Notes under the pieces: model-generated
Database searches by the model: none
The model's input: the letters and a program-made list of their open reading frames with translations, nothing else
What the model was told of the DNA's origin: nothing
Shown here: positions 19,282-28,099 of the stretch, piece after piece
Position numbering within the stretch: position 1 is the first letter of the stretch
Layout: each line of letters opens with the position of its first letter
Translations under genes and position numbers: made by a program
Origin: Beijerinckiaceae bacterium
Lineage (GTDB): Bacteria; Pseudomonadota; Alphaproteobacteria; Rhizobiales; Beijerinckiaceae
Direction: 5' to 3'
DNA: 38,910 bases
NCBI GenBank assembly: GCA_947472615.1
Contig: CANJEY010000002.1
Coordinates: 1-38,910, forward strand

Positions 19282-19412
19282 GCCTCCGCGCGAGCGCCCT
19301 GCCCTACGCGGCGCGGCACTGTGGCGCAAGCCCGCAAGGGGAATCTGGCTGCCCCGGCGCTTGACCGCAGCGGGCCGCATGGGCTCTTTAGCCCGGCAGG
19401 GAGCGGGACGGC

Positions 19413-20114
19413 ATGGCGCAATCGGCTGCGATCGTTTTGGGGGCTGGTCCGGGCTTGGGCGCGGCCATCGTGCGCCGCTTCCGTCGCGACGGTCTCGCTG
19501 TCGCGGCTCTGGCGCGCAACGCCGAAAGGCTGGAGCAGACCTTCGGCGGCGACGCTGGCGTGAGGCGCTTCGCTCTGGATGGCACGGACGCGTCCGGGAT
19601 AGCGGCGCTGTTCGATCAGGTCGAGCGGGAGATCGGGCCCATCGAAATAGCGATCTCCAATCCGTCTCCATGGAAGTCCGCCGGCCTGCTCGACATGTCG
19701 GCGCAGGACTTCGAAATGGTGTGGCGGAACTCGATGCTGAGCGCCTTCAACCTCGCGCAAAACGCCGCGCGCGTCATGCTTCCACGCGGGCGCGGCACCA
19801 TCGCCTTCACGGGTTCCGCCGCCCAGATGCGCGCGCCGTCAGGCTTCGCTGCCATGGCGGTCGCGAAATCCGGACTACGGGCTTTTGCGCAATCTATCGC
19901 GCGCGAGCTTGGCCCAAAGGGCATTCACGTCGGCCACGTCATCGTCGATGGCGCGATCGACTCGGAGCGCACGCGCGCCAGCATTCCGGACGACGACAGG
20001 CGCATCGACCCAGACGCAATCGCGGACGCCTTCCACGCGCTTTACATGCAGCCGCGCAACGGCTGGACGAACGAAATCGACATCCGCCCCTGTGGGGCCA
20101 GGCCCGCCGGCTGA
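19413..20114 (+). CDS. SDR family oxidoreductase-like protein (atypical active site)
   Basis: AIVLGAGPGLGAAIVRRFRRDG; SIARELGPKGIHVGHVIVDGAID; YxxxK position reads MAVAK. Confidence 0.88.
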   Translation: MAQSAAIVLGAGPGLGAAIVRRFRRDGLAVAALARNAERLEQTFGGDAGVRRFALDGTDASGIAALFDQVEREIGPIEIAISNPSPWKSAGLLDMSAQDFEMVWRNSMLSAFNLAQNAARVMLPRGRGTIAFTGSAAQMRAPSGFAAMAVAKSGLRAFAQSIARELGPKGIHVGHVIVDGAIDSERTRASIPDDDRRIDPDAIADAFHALYMQPRNGWTNEIDIRPCGARPAG

Positions 20115-20131
20115 CGGCGATCGGAGGACAC

Positions 20132-21196
20132 GTGAGCAAACCGAAAATCCTGATGTTCGCGCCTCGTGAGGAGCCGAAGTCCATCATCCAGGACCTTGAA
20201 GGCAAGGGGTACGAACTCGTCTGGGGAGACAAGGCGTGGACGCTGCCGCGTGGCGAACACGAAGGCCCGTTGACCGAAGCCGCCCGCGACACGGTCGCCC
20301 TGATGGGCACCTCGATCCGCCACACACCGATCTCGCGTCGCGTGATGGAAGCCTCCCAACGTCTGCGCATCGTGGCGAAATACACCGTCGGCGTCGACGA
20401 CGTGGACACCGACGCCGCGACCGATCTCGGAATTCTGGTCTGCCATGCACCGACGGAAGCCAATTGCTTCGGAGTCGCCGAATCCACCATGGCGATGATC
20501 CTCGCGATGCTGAAGAAAGTCGTCGAGCGCGATCAGGACGTCCGCGCCGGGAAGTGGCGTGAACCTTATCACGGCACCACGTTTCTCGGCGCGCGTTCGG
20601 ACGGTTATCAGGGCATCACCATCGGTCTCGTCGGGCTCGGACGCATCGGCAAGCGCGTGGCGCAATTGCTCGCGCCATGGCGCGTCAATCTCATCGCCTA
20701 CGATCCTTATATTCCGCCGGCGGACTTCCTGCTCGCAGGCGTGAAGGCGGTCGATTATGAAACCCTGCTGCGCGAATCCGATGTGGTGTCGTTCCATGTC
20801 GTGCTGACTAAAGAGACGCGCTTCATGCTGCGCGACGCGCAGATCCGGTTGATGAAGCCGACCGCTACGATCATCAACACCGCGCGCGGCAAGGTGATCG
20901 ACGAAGCAGATGTCGCGCAAGCGATCAAGGAAAACCGCCTGCGCGGCGCGGCCATCGACGCATTCGAGGAAGAACCGCTGCAAATGGAATCGCCGCTGCG
21001 CAGCCTCGGCCATCGCGTGCTGATGTCGCCGCACTCCGCATCGTTTAACGAAGGCGGCGAACTACGCCCCGGCATTGCATGGGCGACGCGCTCGGTGATT
21101 TCTGCGCTCAACGGAATCGTGCCGGATAACGTTTACAACCGCGAGGTGATTTCGAAGTGGAAGGAACGTTTCGGCGGCGCGCCTGTGATCGGGTAG
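20132..21196 (+). CDS. D-isomer-specific 2-hydroxyacid dehydrogenase
   Basis: ITIGLVGLGRIGKRVAQLL (NAD-binding), INTARGKVIDEADVAQAI, AFEEEPLQ, SPHSASFNEGG; GTG start with SD GGAGG. Confidence 0.92.
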   Translation: MSKPKILMFAPREEPKSIIQDLEGKGYELVWGDKAWTLPRGEHEGPLTEAARDTVALMGTSIRHTPISRRVMEASQRLRIVAKYTVGVDDVDTDAATDLGILVCHAPTEANCFGVAESTMAMILAMLKKVVERDQDVRAGKWREPYHGTTFLGARSDGYQGITIGLVGLGRIGKRVAQLLAPWRVNLIAYDPYIPPADFLLAGVKAVDYETLLRESDVVSFHVVLTKETRFMLRDAQIRLMKPTATIINTARGKVIDEADVAQAIKENRLRGAAIDAFEEEPLQMESPLRSLGHRVLMSPHSASFNEGGELRPGIAWATRSVISALNGIVPDNVYNREVISKWKERFGGAPVIG

Positions 21197-21239
21197 TTTG
21201 CAGTAGCGCCTCAACGCGGAAGGCAAATGCCGAAATCGG

Positions 21240-21286
21240 CCTCGTGCTTCGAGACGAGCTGCTGCGCAGCGCTCCTCAGCATGAGG
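21240..21286. repeat. Palindromic intergenic repeat, copy 1
   Basis: CCTCGTGCTTCGAGACGAGCTGCTGCGCAGCGCTCCTCAGCATGAGG; reverse-complement relationship to copy 2. Confidence 0.8.
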
Positions 21287-21338
21287 CCTTGATGCTCACA
21301 AAATGAACTACGGAGCCATATCCAAATGAGCATTAGCC

Positions 21339-21383
21339 CCTCATGCTGAGGAGCCGCCGCAGGCGGCGTCTCGAAGCACGAGG
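21339..21383. repeat. Palindromic intergenic repeat, copy 2 (inverted relative to copy 1)
   Basis: CCTCATGCTGAGGAGCCGCCGCAGGCGGCGTCTCGAAGCACGAGG; outer blocks CCTCATGCTGAGGAGC and CGTCTCGAAGCACGAGG identical to the reverse complement of copy 1. Confidence 0.8.
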
Positions 21384-21497
21384 GGCGCTGGCGCACCTCC
21401 AGCGCTGTTGTCCAAGCAAACAACCTTGGCGCTTCATCCGTTTACTGCCTATCCTGCAGTATGAGCCGCAACGCGGCCGACACACCGGGAGGCAAAC

Positions 21498-22451
21498 ATG
21501 AAGGGCATCTGGCTCGCGCTCGCCATTACGAGCTGCAGCGCATCCGCATCGTTCGCGCAATCGACGCCGTGGCAGATGCCGCCGGAGAGCGATCGCTGTC
21601 CGTCCAAATGGGGCGCGGGCGACATGCGCGGCTCGGGCAACTGGATGAAGCCCGAAACGGTGCTGCGCGCCGCAAAGGCCATCAAGACCGGAGAGACGTT
21701 CGAGCTCGGCGCCATTCTGGCGCCCGACCCGAAGGAAACCTTCATCAACGAGAACCGCGTCTTCAACATCTACACGAAGCCCGCGATCCCGCAGCCGAAC
21801 GCGCGTGTGGCCAATGAGGAAGTCGTCGTCACCGAACTCGGCCAGATCGGCACGCAGTTCGATTCCTTCGTGCATCAGATGTGGGGCGACAAGTTCTACA
21901 ATTGCTTCAAGTTCGACGACCTCAAGGGCCGCTACGGCTTCTCCAAGATGGGCGTTGAAACGGTTGGCACGCTAATGTCGCGCGGCGTGATGATCGATGT
22001 CGCAGCACTGAAAGGCGTTGACATGCTGGAAGGCGGCTATGTGATCACCGACGAAGACCTGAAGCAGGCGCTCGCCAAGCAAAACATGACCCTGCAGCCC
22101 GGCGACGCCGTCATCATCCATACCGGATGGGGCAAGCTGATGGGAAAGGATAACGTGCGCTACGGCCGCTCGGTGCCAGGCATCGGCCGCGCCGCCGGTC
22201 AATGGCTTGTGTCACAAGATCCGATGCTCGTCGGCGCCGACAATTGCTGCGTCGAATCGCGTCCCTCGGAGCAAGGCACGAGCCTTCCGGTTCACGCGAT
22301 GATGCTGATCCAACACGGCATCTATCTCATCGAGAATATGGTTCTCGAAAAGGCTGCCGCCGCGAAGGCGTACGAATTCGCCTTTATCGTCCAGCCGCTG
22401 AAGATCAGGGGCGCGACCGGATCGACGGTCGCCCCGACGGCCATTCGATAG
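21498..22451 (+). CDS. Secreted cyclase family (PF04199-type, kynurenine-formamidase-like fold) hydrolase
   Basis: Signal peptide ending SFAQS; IGTQFDSFVHQM (variant HxGTHxDxPxH metal motif), RGVMIDVAALKGVD, GDAVIIHTGW. Confidence 0.82.
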   Translation: MKGIWLALAITSCSASASFAQSTPWQMPPESDRCPSKWGAGDMRGSGNWMKPETVLRAAKAIKTGETFELGAILAPDPKETFINENRVFNIYTKPAIPQPNARVANEEVVVTELGQIGTQFDSFVHQMWGDKFYNCFKFDDLKGRYGFSKMGVETVGTLMSRGVMIDVAALKGVDMLEGGYVITDEDLKQALAKQNMTLQPGDAVIIHTGWGKLMGKDNVRYGRSVPGIGRAAGQWLVSQDPMLVGADNCCVESRPSEQGTSLPVHAMMLIQHGIYLIENMVLEKAAAAKAYEFAFIVQPLKIRGATGSTVAPTAIR

Positions 22452-22462
22452 GTTTGAAAATG

Positions 22463-22487
22463 AGCGCCGGCCGTACTGGCCGGCGCT
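22463..22487. terminator. GC-rich hairpin between convergent genes, possible bidirectional terminator
   Basis: Perfect 10-bp arms AGCGCCGGCC / GGCCGGCGCT with a 5-nt loop GTACT; weak T-richness downstream. Confidence 0.65.
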
Positions 22488-22492
22488 ATTGT

Positions 22493-23581
22493 TCAGCGGA
22501 ATACGTCGCCCAGAATCTTCGCAGACGAGTCCGCGTATTTCTGCAGCGTCTCGGGATTGACGAACATTTCCTTGAAGCCCGCGTTCGTCGGCACGATGGG
22601 CGCGAGTTGCGGCAGCGCCGCCACGTCGGGCCTCGCCGGGAAATATTCCGATTTCGCCATGATTTCCTGCCCGTCCTTCGACAGGATGAAATCGACGAGC
22701 AGCATTGCGGCGTTCGGGTGCGGCAGGCCCTTGGCGACCAGCATCACACCGGCCGCGCTCGTCACCGGATCCATCAGCACAGTGTCGACCGGTGCGCCCT
22801 TGCCCTTCGAGATCAGCGGGTGATGCGCATAGATGGCGAGCCCAATCGCATATTCGCCAGCATAGACGCGGTCGACGACGGTGCGGGCGGTCTCGGCCAG
22901 ATTGGCGATTTTCTGCTTCGCCAGCTTGGCGAAATAGGCATTGGCCTTTTCCTCGCCGAGCGTGATGCGAATCGACGAGATGAACAGGCCCGCGCCGGTG
23001 GCGGGACCGAACGACCACGCCATCTTGCCCTGCCATTGGGGATCGAGCAGCGCGTCAAGATTGCGCGGAACCTTGTCGGGCGAAACCTGCTTGGTATTGT
23101 AGGCGGTGCCAAAATAGCTCAGCCGCGTCGGCGCCCAGAGGTGTCGTGGATCGCGATATTGTTCGGGATATTCGGCCAGCGCCGGCGTCAGGAACGGCTG
23201 CACAAGGCCGGCGCTGACGGCCAGTTCGCCGACGCCTGTGCCTTCGAGCAGATCGCCCACCATGTTGCCGGCGCGCTGTTCGGCCGTCATCTTGACGACG
23301 ATTTCCTCTGAATCGGCGCGCCAGTAATTCAGTTTCACGCCTGGATATTTCTTCTGGAACGACTCGGCCAAGGGTCGCAGCGTCTGGTTCGGAATCATGC
23401 CCGAATAGAAGACGACCTGCCCTTCCTTCTTCGCACCTTCGTACAGAACCGCGTTACGGTCTGCTCCGGTGTAATTGAGGACCTCCGCAGCCGTCAGCGC
23501 CGCCGCCGAATGCGGCGTCGCGACCGCGACGGCAGCCGCGAAGGATGCTGCGAGGGACGGGCGAACGAGACGATGGCGCAT
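22493..23581 (-). CDS. Extracellular solute-binding protein, Fe3+-type ABC (AfuA-like) fold
   Basis: Signal peptide; YTGADRNAVLYEGAKKEGQVVFYSGMIPNQTLRPLAESFQKKYPGVKLNYWRADSEEIVVKM; paralogous to 5047-6129 and 35148-36230. Confidence 0.86.
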   Translation of the reverse strand: MRHRLVRPSLAASFAAAVAVATPHSAAALTAAEVLNYTGADRNAVLYEGAKKEGQVVFYSGMIPNQTLRPLAESFQKKYPGVKLNYWRADSEEIVVKMTAEQRAGNMVGDLLEGTGVGELAVSAGLVQPFLTPALAEYPEQYRDPRHLWAPTRLSYFGTAYNTKQVSPDKVPRNLDALLDPQWQGKMAWSFGPATGAGLFISSIRITLGEEKANAYFAKLAKQKIANLAETARTVVDRVYAGEYAIGLAIYAHHPLISKGKGAPVDTVLMDPVTSAAGVMLVAKGLPHPNAAMLLVDFILSKDGQEIMAKSEYFPARPDVAALPQLAPIVPTNAGFKEMFVNPETLQKYADSSAKILGDVFR

Positions 23582-23714
23582 GTGTTTCCTCCGGGCCTCG
23601 CTTGTTGCGCGGCGCTGACGAAACCTATGTCGCGCCATCGCGCTCCGCAAGGCGGGATGCGATGAGCTGTTGAACGCTTGCTTTCTGCTGCGCAGTCAGT
23701 CGCGTGCTTTCGGC

Positions 23715-24932
23715 CTACAGCGGCACGATCCGGCAAGGATCGCCCGCCTTGGCGGCGGGCGCGTGCGGCGGCCGGATGACGAGGCACTGCGAATCCGCCA
23801 GCGTGCGCAGCATGGAAGAATCCTGCTGCCCGAACGGAATCGCCACCGGCAGACCGTCGCCGGACTTCAGAGTGGCGCGCAGATAATCCTGTCGCGTATC
23901 GTTCGCTTTCAGGTCGCCGCCCAGCACCGCCGCAACGGATGGGTCGCGCCCCGCCTGCGGGTCGCCCGACAACGCGCGGATCAGCGGCACCAGAAACAGC
24001 ACGCCGCAAACGATGGCCGACACCGGATTGCCCGGCAGGCCGAGAATGCGCATGTCGCCCAGCCGTCCGTGCATCAGCGGCTTGCCGGGCCGCATGGCGA
24101 TCTTCCAGAAGCCGAGCTCCATGCCTTCGCGGGTCAGCGCAGTCTGCACCAGATCGTGGTCGCCAACCGACGCCCCGCCGACCGTCACCAGTACGTCAAC
24201 CTTGGCGTCGCGCGCGCGGCGGATGGCTGCTTCGAGAGCCGCGAACGTATCGCCCGCGATGCCGAGGTCGAGCACCTCGGCGCCCGCCGCTTCCGCATAA
24301 GCCGCGACCGCGAACGTGTTGGACGCGACGATCTGGTCCGGCCCCGGCTCCTGACCCGGCGCGACGAGTTCGTCGCCGGTCGCCAGCAGGGCGATGCACG
24401 GCTTGCGGGCCACGGGCAGTTCGGCGCGGTTCATGGCCGCCGCCAGCGCCAGTTCAGGCGCGCCCAGTTTACGGCCCGCCGGGAGCAACACCTGACCGGC
24501 GACGAAGTCGAGTCCGGCCTTGCGGATATTGCGGCCGCGCGGTTCGTTCTCAACCGCCGTGACGCGCCCTTCCCCGGCCTTGGTATTCTCCTGAATCAGC
24601 ACAGTGTCGGCGCCAGCCGGCACCGGCGCGCCGGTGAATATCCGCACCGCCTGTCCGCGCTTCACGTCGCCCGCGAAACCATGCCCGGCGGCGCTGGTCC
24701 CGATCACGTCGAGCGTAGCCGGACAATTCGCGATGTCATCGAAGATCAGCGCATATCCGTCCATTGCCGAAACGTCGGCCGGCGGCTGCGTGCGGCGCGC
24801 AGCCAAATCCTGCGCCAGTGTGCGCCCGAGCGCCTGCGCAAGCGGGACCATTTCGACCGGAAGCGCCTGCGGCGCGCTCGCCAGAACGAGCTTCAGGGCA
24901 TCTGCAACGGGAAGGAGTGGTGAAGGAGCCAT
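23715..24932 (-). CDS. moeA: Molybdopterin molybdenumtransferase
   Basis: VSAMDGYALIFDDI, GAPVPAGADTVLIQEN, VLVTVGGASVGDHDLV, MRPGKPLMHGRLGDMRILGLPGNPVSAIV. Confidence 0.95.
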   Translation of the reverse strand: MAPSPLLPVADALKLVLASAPQALPVEMVPLAQALGRTLAQDLAARRTQPPADVSAMDGYALIFDDIANCPATLDVIGTSAAGHGFAGDVKRGQAVRIFTGAPVPAGADTVLIQENTKAGEGRVTAVENEPRGRNIRKAGLDFVAGQVLLPAGRKLGAPELALAAAMNRAELPVARKPCIALLATGDELVAPGQEPGPDQIVASNTFAVAAYAEAAGAEVLDLGIAGDTFAALEAAIRRARDAKVDVLVTVGGASVGDHDLVQTALTREGMELGFWKIAMRPGKPLMHGRLGDMRILGLPGNPVSAIVCGVLFLVPLIRALSGDPQAGRDPSVAAVLGGDLKANDTRQDYLRATLKSGDGLPVAIPFGQQDSSMLRTLADSQCLVIRPPHAPAAKAGDPCRIVPL

Positions 24933-24980
24933 GCGCCTATATGGCACGCCGGCACGCGGCGGAAAACAGTCCCGGACGCA

Positions 24981-25463
24981 TCAGGCCTCGTCGCGCTTCC
25001 AGTGGCCCGACTTGCCGCCGAGTTTCTCGACAAGGCCAATGCCCTCGATCCGCATGAAGCGATCGGCCGCCTTCACCATGTCGTAGATTGTCAGGCAGGC
25101 AATCGAAACCGCCATCAGCGCCTCCATCTCGACGCCGGTCTGGCCCGCGACTTTCGCCAGCGCCCGCACCCGCACGCCCGGCAGCGCATCGTCGAGTTCG
25201 AGATCGACCTGCACTTTCGACAGCAGCAGCGGATGGCACATGGGGATCAGGTCATGCGTCTTCTTCGCTGCCATAATGCCGGCGATGCGGGCCGTGCCCA
25301 GCACGTCGCCCTTCTTGGCGTCGCCGGAGCGGATCAGCGCCAGCGTTTCCCTGAGCATCACCAAGCGCCCCTCCGCGATGGCGGTGCGCGAGGTGACGTC
25401 CTTTTCGGAGACGTCCACCATGCGCGCCTCGCCGGAGGCGGATAGATGCGTCAGCTCGCTCAT
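24981..25463 (-). CDS. moaC: Cyclic pyranopterin monophosphate synthase
   Basis: [75 protein letters not shown]. Confidence 0.96.
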   Translation of the reverse strand: MSELTHLSASGEARMVDVSEKDVTSRTAIAEGRLVMLRETLALIRSGDAKKGDVLGTARIAGIMAAKKTHDLIPMCHPLLLSKVQVDLELDDALPGVRVRALAKVAGQTGVEMEALMAVSIACLTIYDMVKAADRFMRIEGIGLVEKLGGKSGHWKRDEA

Positions 25464-26281
25464 GTCTTGGCGCGCTTGGGAACGATCTTGCCGTGCAGCA
25501 GGTCGTGCGTGGCTTCCTGCACATTGGCGTGACGCATCAGACTCTCGCCGACTAGAAAGGCGTTGACCCCAAAGCCCGACAGCCGCAGGCAATCCTCGTG
25601 CGTGGCGATGCCGCTTTCCGACACCACGATCCGGCCCTTCGGCACAAGCTTGGCGAGACGTTCGGTGACGTCAAGCGTGGTCTTGAACGTGTGCAGATCG
25701 CGATTGTTGATGCCGATCATGCGGGTTTCAAGCGCCAGCGCGCGCTTCAGTTCCGCCTCGTTGTGTACTTCGACCAGAACGTCCATCTTGAGGTCGTGCG
25801 CGGCCTTGTTCAGCGAGCTCGCGGTCTCGTCGTCGACGGCGGCCATGATGATCAGGATGCAATCGGCGCCCCAGGCGCGGGCCTCGAAAACCTGATAGGG
25901 ATCGTAGAGGAAATCCTTGCGCAACGCCGGCAGATGGGAGGCGGCAGTGCGCGCCTGCGTCAGGTATTCAGGCTTGCCCTGAAACGACGGCCCGTCGGTC
26001 AAGACCGACAGGCAGGCCGCGCCGCCTTTTTCGTAATCCTTGGCCAGTTTCGGCGGATCGAAATCCTCGCGGATCAGGCCCTTCGACGGGCTCGCCTTCT
26101 TGATTTCCGCGATCAGCCCAAACAGATCGGACTCGATTTTGGCTTCGAGCGCGTGCACGAAGCCGCGCGGCGGGCTCTGCTTGTCGATCTGGCGCTCCAG
26201 TGCATGCAGCGGCATGCGCACCTTGGCGTCCGAAATCTCTCGACGCTTGTAGGCCTCGATCTTTCGAAGAATGTCGGCCAT
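25460..26281 (-). CDS. trpC: Indole-3-glycerol phosphate synthase
   Basis: [87 protein letters not shown]. Confidence 0.97.
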   Translation of the reverse strand: MADILRKIEAYKRREISDAKVRMPLHALERQIDKQSPPRGFVHALEAKIESDLFGLIAEIKKASPSKGLIREDFDPPKLAKDYEKGGAACLSVLTDGPSFQGKPEYLTQARTAASHLPALRKDFLYDPYQVFEARAWGADCILIIMAAVDDETASSLNKAAHDLKMDVLVEVHNEAELKRALALETRMIGINNRDLHTFKTTLDVTERLAKLVPKGRIVVSESGIATHEDCLRLSGFGVNAFLVGESLMRHANVQEATHDLLHGKIVPKRAKT

Positions 26282-26284
26282 GCA

Positions 26285-27301
26285 TCAACCCCGGTTCGAG
26301 ACTTCGACGAGCTTGTCCAGCGCCGCTTTCGCACGGCCGGAATCGATCGCCTGGCCGGCGATTTCAGCGCCATCCTTCAATGTCTTGGCCTTGCCGCCGA
26401 TGACGAGCGCGGCCGCCGCGTTGAACACCGCGATATCCCGATAGGGCGACTTCAGCCCATCCAGCACCGCCAGCAACGCCGCAGCATTGTGCGCCGGATC
26501 GCCGCCCTTGAGATCGGCCGTCGTGGCGCGTTTCAGGCCCGCCTCTTCCGGCGTCACCTCGAACGTACGGATGTCGCCGTTCTCCAGCGCCGCCACCGAA
26601 GTCGGCCCCGTTGTGGTCATTTCGTCCAGCCCGTCGGAACCGTGCACGATCCAGACGCTCTGCGAGCCGAGATTTTTCAACACCTGCGCCATCGGCTCAA
26701 GCCAGGCTGACGAGAACACGCCGACCACCTGACGTTTCACGCCGGCAGGATTGGAGAGCGGTCCGAGAATGTTGAAGATCGTCCGAGTGCCGAGTTCGAC
26801 CCTTACTGGACCGACGTGTCGCATCGCCGCGTGATGGGTCGGCGCCATCATGAAACCGAGGCCCGCCTCGTGGATGCAGGCCTCCACGCCAGCGGCCGTG
26901 AGGCCGATCTTCACCTTCAGGGCGCTCAGAACGTCGCTGGCGCCCGACAGCGACGAGGCCGCCCGATTGCCGTGCTTGGCGACAGGCACGCCGCAGGCGG
27001 CCGTGATGATCGACGCCAGCGTCGACACATTGTAGGAGCCCGATCCGTCGCCGCCGGTGCCGACGATGTCGATGGCCCCCTCCGGCGCGTGAACGCGCAG
27101 CATCTTGTCGCGCATCGCCGCCACAGCGCCGGTGATCTCTTCCACCGTCTCGCCGCGTACGCGCAGCGCCATCAGGAAGCCGCCCATCTGCGATGGCGTC
27201 ACCTCGCCCGACAGCATGTCGTTGAACGCCTGATTGGCTTCCGCCCGCGTCAGGCTCGCGCCCGTGGCGACCTTCGCGATCAGCGGTTTGAACGCATCCA
27301 T
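26285..27301 (-). CDS. trpD: Anthranilate phosphoribosyltransferase
   Basis: [87 protein letters not shown]. Confidence 0.97.
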   Translation of the reverse strand: MDAFKPLIAKVATGASLTRAEANQAFNDMLSGEVTPSQMGGFLMALRVRGETVEEITGAVAAMRDKMLRVHAPEGAIDIVGTGGDGSGSYNVSTLASIITAACGVPVAKHGNRAASSLSGASDVLSALKVKIGLTAAGVEACIHEAGLGFMMAPTHHAAMRHVGPVRVELGTRTIFNILGPLSNPAGVKRQVVGVFSSAWLEPMAQVLKNLGSQSVWIVHGSDGLDEMTTTGPTSVAALENGDIRTFEVTPEEAGLKRATTADLKGGDPAHNAAALLAVLDGLKSPYRDIAVFNAAAALVIGGKAKTLKDGAEIAGQAIDSGRAKAALDKLVEVSNRG

Positions 27302-27313
27302 GTAAAACCTCTG

Positions 27314-27919
27314 TCAGCCCTGACGTGGGTGAGCGCTGTTCCATGCCTGCGCCAGATCGAGAAAATTGCGCAGGATCAGATGGCCGTGCTCGGAAAGAAT
27401 GCTCTCGGGGTGGAACTGCACGCCATGCACCGGCTGCGCGCGATGCGACACCGCCATAACGAGCCCGTCGTCCGTTTCCGCCGTGATGTGCAGATCGGCC
27501 GGCATGGTTTCGCGCCGCACGACGAGCGAATGATAGCGCGTCGCCTGAAACGGCCCGTTGATGCCGCGAAAGATCGTCTCGCCGTGATGGCGGATCTCGG
27601 ACAGTTTGCCGTGGATGGGCAGCGGCGCGCGGATGACATCGCCGCCATAGGCGTCGCCGATCGCCTGATGGCCGAGGCAGACGCCAAACAGCGGCACATC
27701 GCCCGCAGACGCCTTGATCAGATCGAGGCAGACGCCCGCTTCTTTCGGGGTGCAGGGACCGGGCGACAACACGATCGCGTCAGGCTTGGCGGCCAGCACT
27801 TCGCGTGCGCCGATCTGGTCGTTGCGATACACCCGCACGTCCGCGCCCAGAGACCCCAGGTAATGCACCAGGTTCCAGGTGAAACTGTCGTAATTGTCGA
27901 TCAGCGTGACGGAAAGCAT
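27314..27919 (-). CDS. trpG: Anthranilate synthase component II (glutamine amidotransferase)
   Basis: TLIDNYDSFTWNLVHYLGSLGADVRVYRND, VLSPGPCTPKEAG, PLFGVCLGHQAIGDAYGG, VHGVQFHPESILSEHG. Confidence 0.96.
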   Translation of the reverse strand: MLSVTLIDNYDSFTWNLVHYLGSLGADVRVYRNDQIGAREVLAAKPDAIVLSPGPCTPKEAGVCLDLIKASAGDVPLFGVCLGHQAIGDAYGGDVIRAPLPIHGKLSEIRHHGETIFRGINGPFQATRYHSLVVRRETMPADLHITAETDDGLVMAVSHRAQPVHGVQFHPESILSEHGHLILRNFLDLAQAWNSAHPRQG

Positions 27920-28099
27920 GGCGAGCTCGATATCATCGGGCACTTTTGGGACGGCGCGCCCTGAAGGTCAAGCCGGGGCCTCGTTGAGGGCGGCCACCGG
28001 GTTCCAGTCGACTTGACGACCGCATTCGCGGAAGTGTCACGCCATCTTCGTCCTGTCGTCGAACGACTCAGTCATCAGGCCGCCAGACAGGAGCGGCCC

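Noticed and set aside
23582-23714. In-frame open stretch after the moeA stop (AESTRLTAQQKASVQQLIASRLAERDGAT) considered as a lexA remnant
   Set aside because: No start codon and only about 29 codons; the resemblance to a LexA N-terminus is too weak to call.
26816-27964. 382-aa plus-strand ORF opposite trpD/trpG
   Set aside because: Antisense shadow of well-identified trp genes.
27920-28099. Searched for a trpL-type attenuator upstream of trpG
   Set aside because: No run of Trp codons in a short ORF and no convincing terminator/antiterminator pair; only a short GTCGT-CGA-ACGAC palindrome.
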